Source: Pseudomonas sp. C1C7 (GTDB taxonomy: Bacteria; Pseudomonadota; Gammaproteobacteria; Pseudomonadales; Pseudomonadaceae). From it: a DNA stretch of 64,000 nucleotides. The notes beneath the pieces were generated by a model. It searched no databases. It was not told where the DNA came from and was given only the letters and a program-made list of their open reading frames with translations. The stretch lies in assembly GCF_013359595.1 (NCBI RefSeq), contig NZ_JABFMP010000014.1:86805-150804 (forward strand). Reading direction: 5' to 3'. Positions 1 to 10,440 of the stretch are shown here, one piece after another; position 1 is the stretch's first letter, and every line of letters begins with the position of its first letter. The translations under genes and the position numbers were made by a program.

Positions 1-341
1 ACATTGGCTTCCGGCACCACCTGCGGCGCTTGATCGGCCGGCAAGGCGCCGGACAGGTCGATGACCGAGCAGCCAGCCGCCGTGGCGCGCGAGGCGAAAC
101 TCAGGGTCACCGCCGGACCGGCGGCGAAGAACACCAGCTGCACCTTGCTGAAATCGAACTCGTCGACTTCCCGCACCCGCACGTTCTTGCCGCGAAACAG
201 CACCGAGCTGCCAGCCGATTCGCTGCTGGCCAGCAGGTGCAGGTTGCCGACGGGAAAGTCGCGCTCGTCGAGAATCTGTACCAGCGTTTCGCCGACAGTA
301 CCGGTGGCGCCGATCACGGCAATATCAAAGGACTGGGTCAT
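1..341 (-). CDS. Aspartate-semialdehyde dehydrogenase paralogue (USG-1 type), partial
   Basis: The N-terminal ~113 residues of a minus-strand gene whose 3' end lies outside the window. The protein opens MTQSFDIAVIGATGTVGETL, an N-terminal NADP-binding Rossmann motif (GATGxVG), followed by a segment typical of Asd-family proteins with the phosphate-binding SSxSAG-like stretch. It lies directly downstream of a full-length asd gene, the usual Pseudomonas arrangement of two asd-like genes after leuB. The paralogue is often called an Asd homologue or USG-1. Whether it is catalytic cannot be judged, because the Cys and His region is not in view. The start codon at 341 is the only reasonable ATG. 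Confidence 0.85.
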   Translation of the reverse strand, partial: MTQSFDIAVIGATGTVGETLVQILDERDFPVGNLHLLASSESAGSSVLFRGKNVRVREVDEFDFSKVQLVFFAAGPAVTLSFASRATAAGCSVIDLSGALPADQAPQVVPEAN

Positions 342-432
342 GGTTCTACCTCTGGCGAAACGGGGGGAGCGGCACTTTACCGGGTGGGTGGGATGCAGGC
401 AATTTCCGCCGGGGATTTGTGTTGATCATACC

Positions 433-509
433 GGCCTCTTCGCGGGCAAGCTTCGCTCCTGCAGCACCCGAAAATCTTGTAGGAGCGAGGCTTGCCCGCG
501 AAGAGGCCA
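433..509. repeat. REP-type inverted pair
   Basis: GGCCTCTTCGCGGGCAAG near 433 is matched by its reverse complement CTTGCCCGCGAAGAGGCC ending near 508. About 40 bp lie between the arms, and these contain CTCCTGCAG and TGTAGGAGCGAGG. This is the convergent pair arrangement typical of Pseudomonas REP elements. It lies between asd and its downstream paralogue. Confidence 0.8.
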
Positions 510-544
510 GACCAGACAACCCGACAACCTCCGACTGCCAGGCA

Positions 545-583
545 TAAAAAAACCCGCACCTCTCTCAAGGCGCGGGCTCTTTC
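545..583 (-). terminator. Intrinsic terminator after asd
   Basis: Read on the minus strand, a stem pairing AGCCCGCGCC with GGTGCGGGTT is followed by a run of six to seven T. It begins 15 bp after the asd stop codon, so it should end transcription of the leu-asd group or reduce read-through into the paralogue. Confidence 0.75.
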
Positions 584-597
584 ATGGCTTCAGTCGA

Positions 598-1710
598 TCA
601 ACGCTCGAGCAGAATCCGCAGCATGCGACGCAGCGGTTCGGCCGCGCCCCACAGCAGCTGGTCGCCGACGGTGAAGGCGCCGAGGAACTGCGAACCCATG
701 TTCAGCTTGCGCAGACGGCCAACCGGAATGTTCAGGGTGCCGGTGACCTTGTTCGGGCTCAGCTCCTGGATGCTGACATCGCGGTTGTTCGGCACCAGCT
801 TGACCCAAGGGTTGTGCTGGCTGATCAGACCTTCGATATCGGCCATCGGCACGTCTTTGTTCAGCTTGATGGTCAGCGCCTGGCTGTGGCAGCGCATGGC
901 GCCGATACGCACGCAGATGCCGTCCACCGGGATCGGGCTCTTGAAGCGACCGAGGATCTTGTTGGTCTCGGCCTGGGCTTTCCACTCTTCGCGGCTCTGG
1001 CCGTTCGGCAGTTCCTTGTCGATCCACGGGATCAGGCTGCCGGCCAGCGGTACGCCGAAGTTTTCGGTCGGGTACGCGTCGCTGCGCATGGTTTCGGCCA
1101 CACGACGGTCGATGTCGAGGATCGCGCTGGCAGGATCGGCCAGTTGATCGGCGACGGACGCGTGGGTAGCACCCATCTGCTTGATCAGTTCACGCATGTT
1201 CTGCGCGCCGGCACCGGAGGCCGCCTGATAGGTCATGGCGCTCATCCACTCCACCAGACCGGCTTCGAACAGACCGCCCAGGCCCATCAGCATCAGGCTG
1301 ACGGTGCAGTTGCCGCCGATGTAGTTCTTGGTACCGGCGTCCAGCTGCTGGTCGATGACCTTGCGGTTGACCGGATCCAGAACGATGACCGCGTCATCCT
1401 GCATGCGCAGGCTGGAAGCGGCGTCGATCCAGTAACCCTGCCAGCCGGCTTCGCGCAGCTTGGGGAACACTTCGCTGGTGTAGTCGCCACCCTGGCAGGT
1501 CAGAATCACGTCAAGGGTTTTCAGCTCTTCAATGCTGTAAGCGTCCTTGAGCGGAGCAATATCCTTGCCCACGGACGGGCCTTGGCCACCGACATTGGAA
1601 GTGGTGAAAAACACCGGCTCGATAAGATCGAAATCCTGCTCTTCCAGCATCCGCTGCATGAGCACGGAACCGACCATACCGCGCCAACCGATCAGACCTA
1701 CACGTTTCAT
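598..1710 (-). CDS. asd: Aspartate-semialdehyde dehydrogenase
   Basis: A 370-residue enzyme that reduces L-aspartyl-4-phosphate to the semialdehyde with NADPH, at the branch to lysine/diaminopimelate, threonine and methionine. The N-terminal Rossmann motif [10 protein letters not shown] (about residues 8-17) binds NADP. The catalytic cysteine is in GGNCTVSLM (about residue 135) and the acid/base histidine in [10 protein letters not shown] (about residue 275). The length matches the gram-negative enzyme. It follows leuB by about 70 bp on the same strand, and a terminator follows it. The identification is firm. Confidence 0.97.
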   Translation of the reverse strand: MKRVGLIGWRGMVGSVLMQRMLEEQDFDLIEPVFFTTSNVGGQGPSVGKDIAPLKDAYSIEELKTLDVILTCQGGDYTSEVFPKLREAGWQGYWIDAASSLRMQDDAVIVLDPVNRKVIDQQLDAGTKNYIGGNCTVSLMLMGLGGLFEAGLVEWMSAMTYQAASGAGAQNMRELIKQMGATHASVADQLADPASAILDIDRRVAETMRSDAYPTENFGVPLAGSLIPWIDKELPNGQSREEWKAQAETNKILGRFKSPIPVDGICVRIGAMRCHSQALTIKLNKDVPMADIEGLISQHNPWVKLVPNNRDVSIQELSPNKVTGTLNIPVGRLRKLNMGSQFLGAFTVGDQLLWGAAEPLRRMLRILLER

Positions 1711-1778
1711 CGCAACTACACCTTCTTGAAAAGTGGGCCGCTGCTTTCGGGGGTGAAAATCGCAGCGGGCCCGAGAGA

Positions 1779-2861
<1,083 letters not shown>

Positions 2862-2932
2862 GCTTTCCTCATGTCATCAGTCGGTGCGCCCGCAGGCGCG
2901 CCCGGAAAAATTCTATCGCTGGCTCTTGTCGC

Positions 2933-3700
2933 TTATCGCTCGGCCATCAGCACCAGTACATCGGTACTGAACGAACCATCGGCCTCAATCTCAAAATAAT
3001 CGCGTACTTCGTTGCCCATTGACTGCTGCAATTCGCGGATCGCCGCGCGCATCACCTGCGGTGTGCGCATGCGCTCGACCCAGGAGTTGTACTCCAGGCG
3101 CAGGCGTTGACGGCTGGTGCTGCGGGTATGAAGCCCCGCTTCGCTGACCTGACGCAACCACTCGCCGGCGGAATAATCGCGCACGTGACTGGTGTCGCGC
3201 AGCACTTCGACGCTTTGCAGGTAAGTGTCGAACAGAGGGCTACCCGGTGACAACACGTCAATGAATGCCGCCACGCCGCCAGGCTTCAACACCCGGCGCA
3301 CTTCCCGCAGGGCCAAACCGAGATCGCTCCAGTGATGGGCCGAATAACGGCTGAACACGAAGTCGAACTCGCCGTCGGCGAACGGCAGGCGCTCGGCCGC
3401 GCCATTGACCGTGGATACGTTGCCCAGGCCACGATCGACGGCCGCGGCGGCCACCACGTCGAGCATCTGCTGCGACAGGTCGTAGGCCACCACTTCCTTC
3501 ACCAGCGAAGCCACCTGAAAACTCACGTGACCGGCGCCACAGCCCAGGTCCAGCACCCGGGCATCGCCCTTGCCTGCCACTTCAGCCTGTAGCAGAGCGA
3601 ATTCGGTGCCTTGAGCGTGGACGGCGCTGCTCAGGTAGGCCGCGGCCTGTTCACCAAATTGCTTCTGGACTACCTGACTGTGCTGGGCGGTGCTGGTCAT
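2933..3700 (-). CDS. Class I SAM-dependent methyltransferase (UbiE-like)
   Basis: A 255-residue protein with the class I methyltransferase core. Motif I is VLDLGCGAGHVSF (about residues 49-61), followed by an acidic VVAYDLSQQML strand, then NGAAERLPFADGEFDFVFSRYSAHHW and the post-core LKPGGVAAFIDV strand. It resembles UbiE/MenG-type small-molecule methyltransferases, but the substrate is unknown. It sits between leuD and leuB, an insertion I recall in many Pseudomonas genomes, so it may be cotranscribed with leucine genes without belonging to that pathway. A GGAAAT ribosome-binding site precedes the ATG. Confidence 0.85.
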   Translation of the reverse strand: MTSTAQHSQVVQKQFGEQAAAYLSSAVHAQGTEFALLQAEVAGKGDARVLDLGCGAGHVSFQVASLVKEVVAYDLSQQMLDVVAAAAVDRGLGNVSTVNGAAERLPFADGEFDFVFSRYSAHHWSDLGLALREVRRVLKPGGVAAFIDVLSPGSPLFDTYLQSVEVLRDTSHVRDYSAGEWLRQVSEAGLHTRSTSRQRLRLEYNSWVERMRTPQVMRAAIRELQQSMGNEVRDYFEIEADGSFSTDVLVLMAER

Positions 3701-3740
3701 GGGGATTTCCTTTTGGGAGTGAATCTTGTGTTGTTCATTC

Positions 3741-3825
3741 GGGCCTCATCGCTGGCAAGCCAGCTCCCACAGTGATTTGAGTCGTTCACAAAACCTGTGG
3801 GAGCGGGCTTGCCCGCGATGGGGCC
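3741..3825. repeat. REP-type inverted pair
   Basis: GGGCCTCATCGCTGGCAAGC at the left is matched by GCCCGCGATGGGGCC at the right, with CAGCTCCCACAG and CTGTGGGAGC as inner arms. This is a convergent REP pair between leuD and the methyltransferase gene. It could stabilise the upstream leuCD part of the transcript. Confidence 0.8.
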
Positions 3826-3853
3826 GACCCTGACTACATCAATTTCGGATCAA

Positions 3854-4498
3854 TCACGCGTTGCGAAACAACCAAGGCTGGCTGGCCCGGTGCTTGGCCT
3901 CGAACGCCGCAATCGCATCACCGTCCTGCAGGGTCAGGCCGATGTCGTCCAGACCGTTCAACAGGCAATGCTTGCGGAAATCGTCGATCTCGAACGTCAG
4001 GACCTTGCCATCCGGACGGGTCACGGTCTGGGCCTGCAGATCGATCTGCAACTGATAGCCCGGGTCCGCCTCGACCTGCTTGAACAGCTCATCGACTTCC
4101 TCGTCGCTCAAGATGATCGGCAGCAAGCCGTTCTTGAAGCTGTTGTTGAAGAAGATGTCGGCGTAGCTCGGCGCGATGATGCTGCGGAAACCGTATTCTT
4201 CCAAAGCCCACGGCGCGTGCTCACGGCTGGAGCCGCAACCGAAGTTCTCACGGGCCAGCAATACGCTGGCGCCCTGATAACGCTCGGCATTGAGGACGAA
4301 GTCCTTGTTCAGCGGGCGCTTGGAGTTGTCCTGGTAAGGCTGGCCCACGTCCAGGTAACGCCATTCGTCGAACAGGTTCGGGCCGAAACCGGTGCGTTTG
4401 ATCGACTTCAGGAACTGCTTCGGGATGATCTGGTCGGTGTCGACGTTGGCACGATCCAGAGGCGCGACAAGTCCAGTGTGCTGGGTAAAAGCTTTCAT
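3854..4498 (-). CDS. leuD: 3-isopropylmalate dehydratase small subunit
   Basis: A 214-residue small subunit (swivel domain) of isopropylmalate isomerase, which pairs with LeuC to convert 2- to 3-isopropylmalate. Characteristic blocks are [19 protein letters not shown] (about residues 13-31), [15 protein letters not shown] (about residues 81-95) and a C-terminal [13 protein letters not shown] helix. The start follows AAGGAGCG by a few bases. It begins 10 bp after the leuC stop, so the two subunits are translated from the same message. Confidence 0.97.
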   Translation of the reverse strand: MKAFTQHTGLVAPLDRANVDTDQIIPKQFLKSIKRTGFGPNLFDEWRYLDVGQPYQDNSKRPLNKDFVLNAERYQGASVLLARENFGCGSSREHAPWALEEYGFRSIIAPSYADIFFNNSFKNGLLPIILSDEEVDELFKQVEADPGYQLQIDLQAQTVTRPDGKVLTFEIDDFRKHCLLNGLDDIGLTLQDGDAIAAFEAKHRASQPWLFRNA

Positions 4499-4508
4499 GC
4501 TGCGCTCC

Positions 4509-5927
4509 TTAGATCAATTCACGGACGTCGATGAAACGACCGTTTACCGCTGCCGCCGCGGCCATGGCCGGGCTCACCAGGTGGGTACGACCACCGGCGC
4601 CCTGACGGCCTTCGAAGTTACGGTTGGAGGTCGAGGCGCAATGCTCGCCGGACTCCAAACGGTCCGGGTTCATCGCCAGGCACATCGAGCAACCCGGCTC
4701 ACGCCATTCAAAACCGGCTTCGAGGAAAATCTTGTCCAGACCTTCGGATTCCGCCTGAGCCTTCACCAGACCCGAGCCCGGCACCACGATGGCCTGCTTG
4801 ATGGTCGAGGCCACTTTGCGGCCCTTGGCGATCACGGCAGCAGCGCGCAGGTCTTCGATCCGCGAGTTGGTGCAGGAACCGATGAATACGCGGTCCAGCT
4901 GGATGTCAGTGATCGCCTGATTGGCGCTCAAACCCATGTACTTCAAGGCGCGCTCGATGGAACCGCGCTTGACCAGGTCGGTTTCCCTGGCAGGGTCCGG
5001 CACGTTCTGGTCCACAGCCAACACCATCTCGGGCGAAGTGCCCCAGCTGACTTGCGGCTTGATCTGGGTCGCGTCGAGCTCGACCACGGTGTCGAACACC
5101 GCATCGGCGTCGGAAACCAGGTCTTTCCAGGCTTCAACCGCCAGATCCCACTCCGCACCTTTCGGCGCGAACGGACGGCCTTTCACGTATTCGACGGTTT
5201 TTTCGTCAGCCGCCACCAGACCTACGCGAGCGCCGGCCTCGATGGACATGTTGCAGATGGTCATGCGGCCTTCGACGGACAGGTCGCGAATCGCGCTGCC
5301 AGCGAACTCGATGGCATGGCCGTTACCACCGGCGGTGCCGATCTTGCCGATCACGGCCAGGACTATGTCCTTGGCAGTCACGCCGAACGGCAATTTGCCT
5401 TCGACGGAGACCAGCATGTTCTTCATTTTCTTGGCGACCAGGCACTGGGTGGCGAGCACGTGCTCGACCTCGGAAGTGCCGATACCGTGAGCCAGGGCAC
5501 CGAATGCGCCGTGGGTCGAGGTGTGGGAGTCGCCGCAGACCACGGTCATGCCCGGCAAGGTCGCGCCCTGCTCCGGGCCGATCACATGGACGATGCCCTG
5601 GCGGACGTCGTTCATCTTGAACTCGACGATGCCGTATTCATCGCAGTTGTCGTCGAGGGTCTGGACCTGCAGGCGCGAGACCTGGTCGGCAATGGCTTCG
5701 ATGCCGCCCTTGCGCTCCGGGGTGGTCGGTACGTTGTGGTCCGGGGTCGCGATGTTGGCATCGATGCGCCATGGGCGACGCCCGGCCAGACGCAGACCTT
5801 CGAAGGCTTGCGGCGAAGTCACTTCATGAATGATGTGACGATCGATGTAGATCAGAGCAGAGCCATCGTCGCGCTGCTTGACCAAATGCGAATCCCAGAG
5901 CTTGTCGTAGAGCGTTTTGCCGGCCAT
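4509..5927 (-). CDS. leuC: 3-isopropylmalate dehydratase large subunit
   Basis: A 472-residue aconitase-family large subunit that carries the [4Fe-4S] cluster. The cluster ligands are visible as the Cys in [13 protein letters not shown] (about residue 350) and the paired Cys in [13 protein letters not shown] (about residues 410-413). The [29 protein letters not shown] block is diagnostic. It is the first gene of the leu cluster and diverges from a LysR gene about 147 bp away. A GAGGAAA precedes its ATG. Confidence 0.97.
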   Translation of the reverse strand: MAGKTLYDKLWDSHLVKQRDDGSALIYIDRHIIHEVTSPQAFEGLRLAGRRPWRIDANIATPDHNVPTTPERKGGIEAIADQVSRLQVQTLDDNCDEYGIVEFKMNDVRQGIVHVIGPEQGATLPGMTVVCGDSHTSTHGAFGALAHGIGTSEVEHVLATQCLVAKKMKNMLVSVEGKLPFGVTAKDIVLAVIGKIGTAGGNGHAIEFAGSAIRDLSVEGRMTICNMSIEAGARVGLVAADEKTVEYVKGRPFAPKGAEWDLAVEAWKDLVSDADAVFDTVVELDATQIKPQVSWGTSPEMVLAVDQNVPDPARETDLVKRGSIERALKYMGLSANQAITDIQLDRVFIGSCTNSRIEDLRAAAVIAKGRKVASTIKQAIVVPGSGLVKAQAESEGLDKIFLEAGFEWREPGCSMCLAMNPDRLESGEHCASTSNRNFEGRQGAGGRTHLVSPAMAAAAAVNGRFIDVRELI

Positions 5928-6074
5928 CAGACGGTTTCCTCATCAGCTTGTTTCTATGCCCTGGGTCTTGAGAAATTCAATAACCCTTTGGCTTGTGAGG
6001 CTGATCCTATGGGGTTAGATTAAATAACTCAAATTCATATTTTTTATGCTTTGGATAACCAACTGGAATGCGAT

Positions 6075-6965
6075 ATGGACCTGGCCAACCTCAATGCCTT
6101 TATTGCCATCGCCGAGACGGGAAGCTTCTCCGGCGCCGGTGAACGCCTGCACCTGACCCAACCGGCGATCAGCAAGCGCATCGCCGGGCTGGAGCAGCAA
6201 TTGAAGGTGCGCCTGTTCGACAGGCTGGGCCGTGAAGTGGGCCTGACCGAGGCCGGCCGCGCCCTGCTGCCCCGGGCCTACCAGATCCTCAACGTCCTTG
6301 ATGATACGCGCCGTGCGCTCACCAACCTCACCGGCGAGGTGACCGGTCGTCTGACCCTGGCCACCAGTCACCACATCGGCCTGCATCGGCTGCCTCCTTT
6401 ATTAAGGGCGTTCACCCGCCGTTACCCCGATGTCGCCCTGGATATCCAGTTCCTCGATTCGGAAGTGGCCTACGAAGAGATCCTGCACGGCCGCGCAGAA
6501 TTGGCGGTGATCACCCTGGCGCCGGAGCCTCACGCGCTGGTGGCGGCCACGCCGGTGTGGGACGACCCGCTGGATTTCGTGGTCGCCCCGGAGCATTCGC
6601 TGCTCAATAACGGCGCGATCAGCCTGTCGGACATCGCCGGGCATCCGGCGGTGTTTCCCGGCGGCAACACTTTTACCCACCACATCGTCCAGCGCCTGTT
6701 CGAGGCCCAGGGCCTGACGCCGAACATCGCCATGAGCACCAACTACCTGGAAACCATCAAGATGATGGTGTCCATCGGCCTGGCCTGGAGTGTCCTGCCG
6801 CGGACCATGCTCGACGATCAGGTGGCGCGCGTACCTTTGCCGGGCATACAGCTCTCGCGCCAGCTAGGCTATATCCTGCACACGGAACGGACGCTGTCGA
6901 ACGCTGCACGGGCCTTCATGGCCTTGCTGGATGCTCAGATCGATCTGCCAGGGACTCAAGGCTAA
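6075..6965 (+). CDS. LysR-family transcriptional regulator next to leuC
   Basis: A 296-residue LysR-type regulator. The N-terminal winged helix-turn-helix reads FIAIAETGSFSGAGERLHLTQ followed by PAISKRIAGLEQQL. The rest is a periplasmic-binding-like effector domain with RLTLATSHHIGLHRLP and VSIGLAWSVLP near its end. The start at 6075 (MDLANLNAF) gives the normal LysR length; an in-frame ATG 24 bp upstream has no better ribosome site. Its divergence from leuC suggests control of leuCD, possibly in response to a leucine-pathway intermediate, but this is inference from position. Confidence 0.85.
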   Translation: MDLANLNAFIAIAETGSFSGAGERLHLTQPAISKRIAGLEQQLKVRLFDRLGREVGLTEAGRALLPRAYQILNVLDDTRRALTNLTGEVTGRLTLATSHHIGLHRLPPLLRAFTRRYPDVALDIQFLDSEVAYEEILHGRAELAVITLAPEPHALVAATPVWDDPLDFVVAPEHSLLNNGAISLSDIAGHPAVFPGGNTFTHHIVQRLFEAQGLTPNIAMSTNYLETIKMMVSIGLAWSVLPRTMLDDQVARVPLPGIQLSRQLGYILHTERTLSNAARAFMALLDAQIDLPGTQG

Positions 6966-7030
6966 CTTGTGCTACTCCTATAGAGCCGCGAAACCCTGTA
7001 CAAACGCCCACTTCAGTACAAGGCTTGCCA

Positions 7031-10000
7031 ATGCCGAAATCTGTTGACCGAATTCCGCCCATGCCACGCATCCAGGCACTGGATCCCAAACGCTCCGAGC
7101 AGAGCTGGGAAAGTGCCCCGCAACTGCTGGCTGCCCTGAACGGCGCACGTTTGGGCGCGTGGTATTGGGATATCGAGCGCGGTCAGATCAGTTGGTCCCG
7201 GGGTACGCAGGCACTGTTCGGTTTCGACCCACGCCAGCCGCTGCCGGCGGATCTGGAATACCTCGACCTGCTGCCCCCCGAAGACCGGGCCAAAACCGTT
7301 CGCGCCTTCCACGCGGTGATCGCCGGCGCACCGCTGGAACAGGCGATGCATCACCGCATACGCTGGCCCGACGGCAGCCTGCACTGGCTGGAAATCAACG
7401 GCAGTCTGTTGCCGGACAAGAACGGCCGGCCCCGAATGATCGGGGTGATTCGCGAAATCACCCACCAACGCCAGCGCGAACAGGCGCTGAGCAGCTCGGA
7501 AAAGCGTTTCGCCACGCTGTTTCATCTGTGCCCGAACATGGTCCTGCTGACCCGCCAGGACGACGGGCTGATCACCGAAGCCAACCAGTACTTCGAAAGC
7601 CTGTTCGGCTGGCCGGTGCAGGAAGCCATCGGTCGCACCACCCTGGAACTGGGCCTGTGGGTGCACCCCGAGCAACGGGCGGAACTGGTCAGGGCCACCA
7701 AGGCCAAGGGCGACCTGATCAGCATGGAAGTGCAGTTCCGCGCCAGCAATGGGCAAATCCACGACGGCATCCTCAGCGCGCAGAAGGTCGAACTCGAAGG
7801 CCAGCCTTATCTGCTGAGTACCTTTCTCGACACCACCGAACGCAAAGCCGCCGATCAGGCACTCAAAGACAGCCAGGAACGCCTCGACCTGGCCCTGGAT
7901 TCGGCGCAACTGGGCACCTGGGACTGGCACATCCCCAGCGGCATGCTCTACGGCTCGGCTCGCGCGGCGCAATTGCACGGCCTGGAAGCCAAACCCTTCC
8001 ATGAATCCTTCGAGGAGTTTTTCGAAGGCGTCCCCGGCAACGAACGCGACACCATGCGCGACGCCTACCGCAGCCTGCGCGAAGGCCCGGCGGGCAACTA
8101 CCAGCTGACCTATCGCGTGCAACTGCCCGATGGCAGCATCCGCTACCTGGAAAGCCGCGCCCGGCTGTACCGCGATGAAAACGGCCTGCCGCTGCGCATG
8201 GCCGGCACCCTGCTCGACATCACCGAACAGGTGGAGCGCGAGCAGCGCCTGGTGGCGTCCGAAGAGAAGTTCGCCACCCTGTTCCAGGTCAGCCCGGACC
8301 CGATCTGCGTCACGCGCCAGGACACCGGCCAGTTCATCGAGATCAACTCCAGCTTCACCCAGACTTTCGGCTGGACCACCTACGACGTGATCGGCCGCAG
8401 CGCCGACGAAATAGGCCTGTGGGACGCCTCGGCGAAAAGCCTGCAGCGCATCGAACAGGTGATCCGCGAGCAGGCGCTGAACAACGTGGCGATCATCGTC
8501 CAGCACAAGGACGGGCATTTGCTGACCTGCGTGATCTCCAGCCGGCAGATCAGCGTCGGCGATCAGCCGTGCGTGGTCACGACCCTGCGCGACATCACCC
8601 AGCAGCAACGGTCGGAAGCGGCGCTCAAGGCCAGTGAAGAGAAGTTCGCCAAGGCATTCCACTCCAGCCCCGACGCCATCACCATCACCGAACGCGACAC
8701 CGGGCGCTATCTGGAGGTCAACGACGGTTTCTGCCGCCTGACCGGATACCGCGCCGACGAGGTGATCGGGCGCACGGTGTATCAGGTGGGGATCTGGGCC
8801 GAAGAGAAACAGCGTTCGGCGTTGCTGGCGGAATTGCAGATCAAGGGCCGGGTGCATCACCTGGAAATGCTAGGGCGCAACAAGCGCGGCGAGTTGCTGA
8901 CGGTGGAAGTCTCGGTGGAGCCGATCACCCTCAATGAAACCGCGTGCCTGCTGCTGACTGCCCGGGATGTCAGCCTGCTGAAGAATGCCGAGGCGCAGAT
9001 TCGCCATCTGGCCTACCACGACCCGCTGACCAACCTGCCCAACCGCGCGCTGCTGATGGATCGCCTGAGCCAGCAGATCGCTCTGCTCAAGCGCCACAAT
9101 TTGCGCGGCGCGCTGATGTTCCTCGACCTGGACCACTTCAAGCACATCAACGATTCCCTCGGCCATCCGGTGGGCGATACGGTGCTGAAGATCATCACGG
9201 CGCGCCTGGAAGCCAGCGTGCGCATGGAAGACACCGTCGCGCGGCTGGGTGGTGACGAGTTCGTGGTGCTGCTCAGTGGTCTGGAAGGTTCGCGCAACGA
9301 CGTCAGCCTGCAGGTTTCAGAGTTGGCCGACACCTTGCGCGAATTGCTGTCAGAGCCGATGTTCCTCGACGGCCAACGCCTGCAGGTAACGCCGAGTATT
9401 GGCATCGCGCTGATTCCCGACCACGGCTCCACGCCGACCGACCTGCTCAAGCGTGCGGACATTGCGCTGTATCGGGCCAAGGACTCGGGGCGCAACACCG
9501 CGCAGATGTACCACAACACCATGCAGAAGGCCGCGAGCGAGCGGCTGCGCATGGAGACCGACCTGCGCCTGGCGCTGTCGCGGGGCGAGTTTCGCGTGCA
9601 TTACCAACCTCAACTCGATGCCCGGGAGAACCGTATCGTCGGGGCCGAGGCACTGGTGCGCTGGACCCATCCGGAACTCGGCGCACAATCGCCCACCGAG
9701 TTCATCAAGGTGCTGGAAGACAGCGGCTTGATCCTGGAAGTCGGCACCTGGATCGTCGATGAGGCCTGCCAGGCGTTCAGGCATCTGATCGCCAACGGCC
9801 TGGTGGATCCGCAAGATTTCAGCCTGTGCGTGAACATCAGCCCGCGGCAGTTCCGCCAGAACGATTTCGTCGAGCACATTGAGGAAAGCCTGGCCCATTA
9901 CGGCCTGCCCAGTTCGATGCTGAAGCTGGAAATCACTGAAGGCATTGTCATTCAGAATCTTGAAGACACCATCAGCAAAATGCGCCGCCTGAAGAAGCTC

Positions 10001-10309
10001 GGGGTGAGCTTTGCGATGGATGACTTTGGGACCGGGTATTCCTCGCTGACCTATCTCAAGCGCTTGCCGGTCGACACGCTGAAGATCGACCAATCGTTCA
10101 TCCGCGACGCCACCACCGATCCCAACGACGCCGAAATCATCCGCGCCATCGTCGCCATGGCCCGCAGCCTGGAATTGAAGGTGATTGCCGAAGGCGTGGA
10201 AACGCCTGAGCAACTGGAGTTCCTGCAGGGGCTGGGGTGTCATTTTTATCAGGGGTATCTGCATAGCCAACCGTTGCCGGTCGAGGAATTCCAGAAGCTG
10301 TTGCAGTAA
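7031..10309 (+). CDS. Five-PAS diguanylate cyclase/phosphodiesterase
   Basis: A 1092-residue c-di-GMP protein without obvious membrane segments. Five PAS domains lie at about residues 25-140, 155-275, 280-405, 410-530 and 535-650; copies 2, 4 and 5 share an EEKFATLF-like start and a GLW/GIW motif, suggesting internal duplication. The GGDEF domain (about 655-815) has RLGGDEFVVLL, with RMED five residues before GGDEF as an intact inhibitory I-site. The EAL domain (about 830-1080) has GAEALVRW, DDFGTGYSSLTYLK and TLKIDQSFI, so it also looks catalytically complete. The ATG at 7031 follows AAGG by 7 bp. The ligand of the PAS domains is unknown. Confidence 0.93.
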   Translation: MPKSVDRIPPMPRIQALDPKRSEQSWESAPQLLAALNGARLGAWYWDIERGQISWSRGTQALFGFDPRQPLPADLEYLDLLPPEDRAKTVRAFHAVIAGAPLEQAMHHRIRWPDGSLHWLEINGSLLPDKNGRPRMIGVIREITHQRQREQALSSSEKRFATLFHLCPNMVLLTRQDDGLITEANQYFESLFGWPVQEAIGRTTLELGLWVHPEQRAELVRATKAKGDLISMEVQFRASNGQIHDGILSAQKVELEGQPYLLSTFLDTTERKAADQALKDSQERLDLALDSAQLGTWDWHIPSGMLYGSARAAQLHGLEAKPFHESFEEFFEGVPGNERDTMRDAYRSLREGPAGNYQLTYRVQLPDGSIRYLESRARLYRDENGLPLRMAGTLLDITEQVEREQRLVASEEKFATLFQVSPDPICVTRQDTGQFIEINSSFTQTFGWTTYDVIGRSADEIGLWDASAKSLQRIEQVIREQALNNVAIIVQHKDGHLLTCVISSRQISVGDQPCVVTTLRDITQQQRSEAALKASEEKFAKAFHSSPDAITITERDTGRYLEVNDGFCRLTGYRADEVIGRTVYQVGIWAEEKQRSALLAELQIKGRVHHLEMLGRNKRGELLTVEVSVEPITLNETACLLLTARDVSLLKNAEAQIRHLAYHDPLTNLPNRALLMDRLSQQIALLKRHNLRGALMFLDLDHFKHINDSLGHPVGDTVLKIITARLEASVRMEDTVARLGGDEFVVLLSGLEGSRNDVSLQVSELADTLRELLSEPMFLDGQRLQVTPSIGIALIPDHGSTPTDLLKRADIALYRAKDSGRNTAQMYHNTMQKAASERLRMETDLRLALSRGEFRVHYQPQLDARENRIVGAEALVRWTHPELGAQSPTEFIKVLEDSGLILEVGTWIVDEACQAFRHLIANGLVDPQDFSLCVNISPRQFRQNDFVEHIEESLAHYGLPSSMLKLEITEGIVIQNLEDTISKMRRLKKLGVSFAMDDFGTGYSSLTYLKRLPVDTLKIDQSFIRDATTDPNDAEIIRAIVAMARSLELKVIAEGVETPEQLEFLQGLGCHFYQGYLHSQPLPVEEFQKLLQ

Positions 10310-10330
10310 CCCCGCCCCACCCCTCCCCCT

Positions 10331-10430
10331 TTAGGAGCGAGTTCACTCGCGATGCACTACAGAACACCGCGGGGAATCAGACTCCCCGCGTCATCGTTGA
10401 CGACCATCGCGAGCAAGCTCGCTCCTACAG
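10331..10430. repeat. Composite REP element of about 100 bp (copy 1)
   Basis: Outer arms TAGGAGCGAGTTCACTCGCGATG and CATCGCGAGCAAGCTCGCTCCTA flank an inner hairpin, CGCGGGG-aatcagac-CCCCGCG. The whole unit, including the inner ACACCGCGGGG and ATCGTTGA stretches, recurs at 47015-47111, so it is a defined mobile-like intergenic unit and not two chance REPs. Confidence 0.8.
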
Positions 10431-10440
10431 AGAGCCCGGT

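Noticed and set aside
433..509. CRISPR-like direct repeats in intergenic gaps
   Set aside because: The repeats are inverted REP pairs without regular spacers; no cas gene is present in the window.
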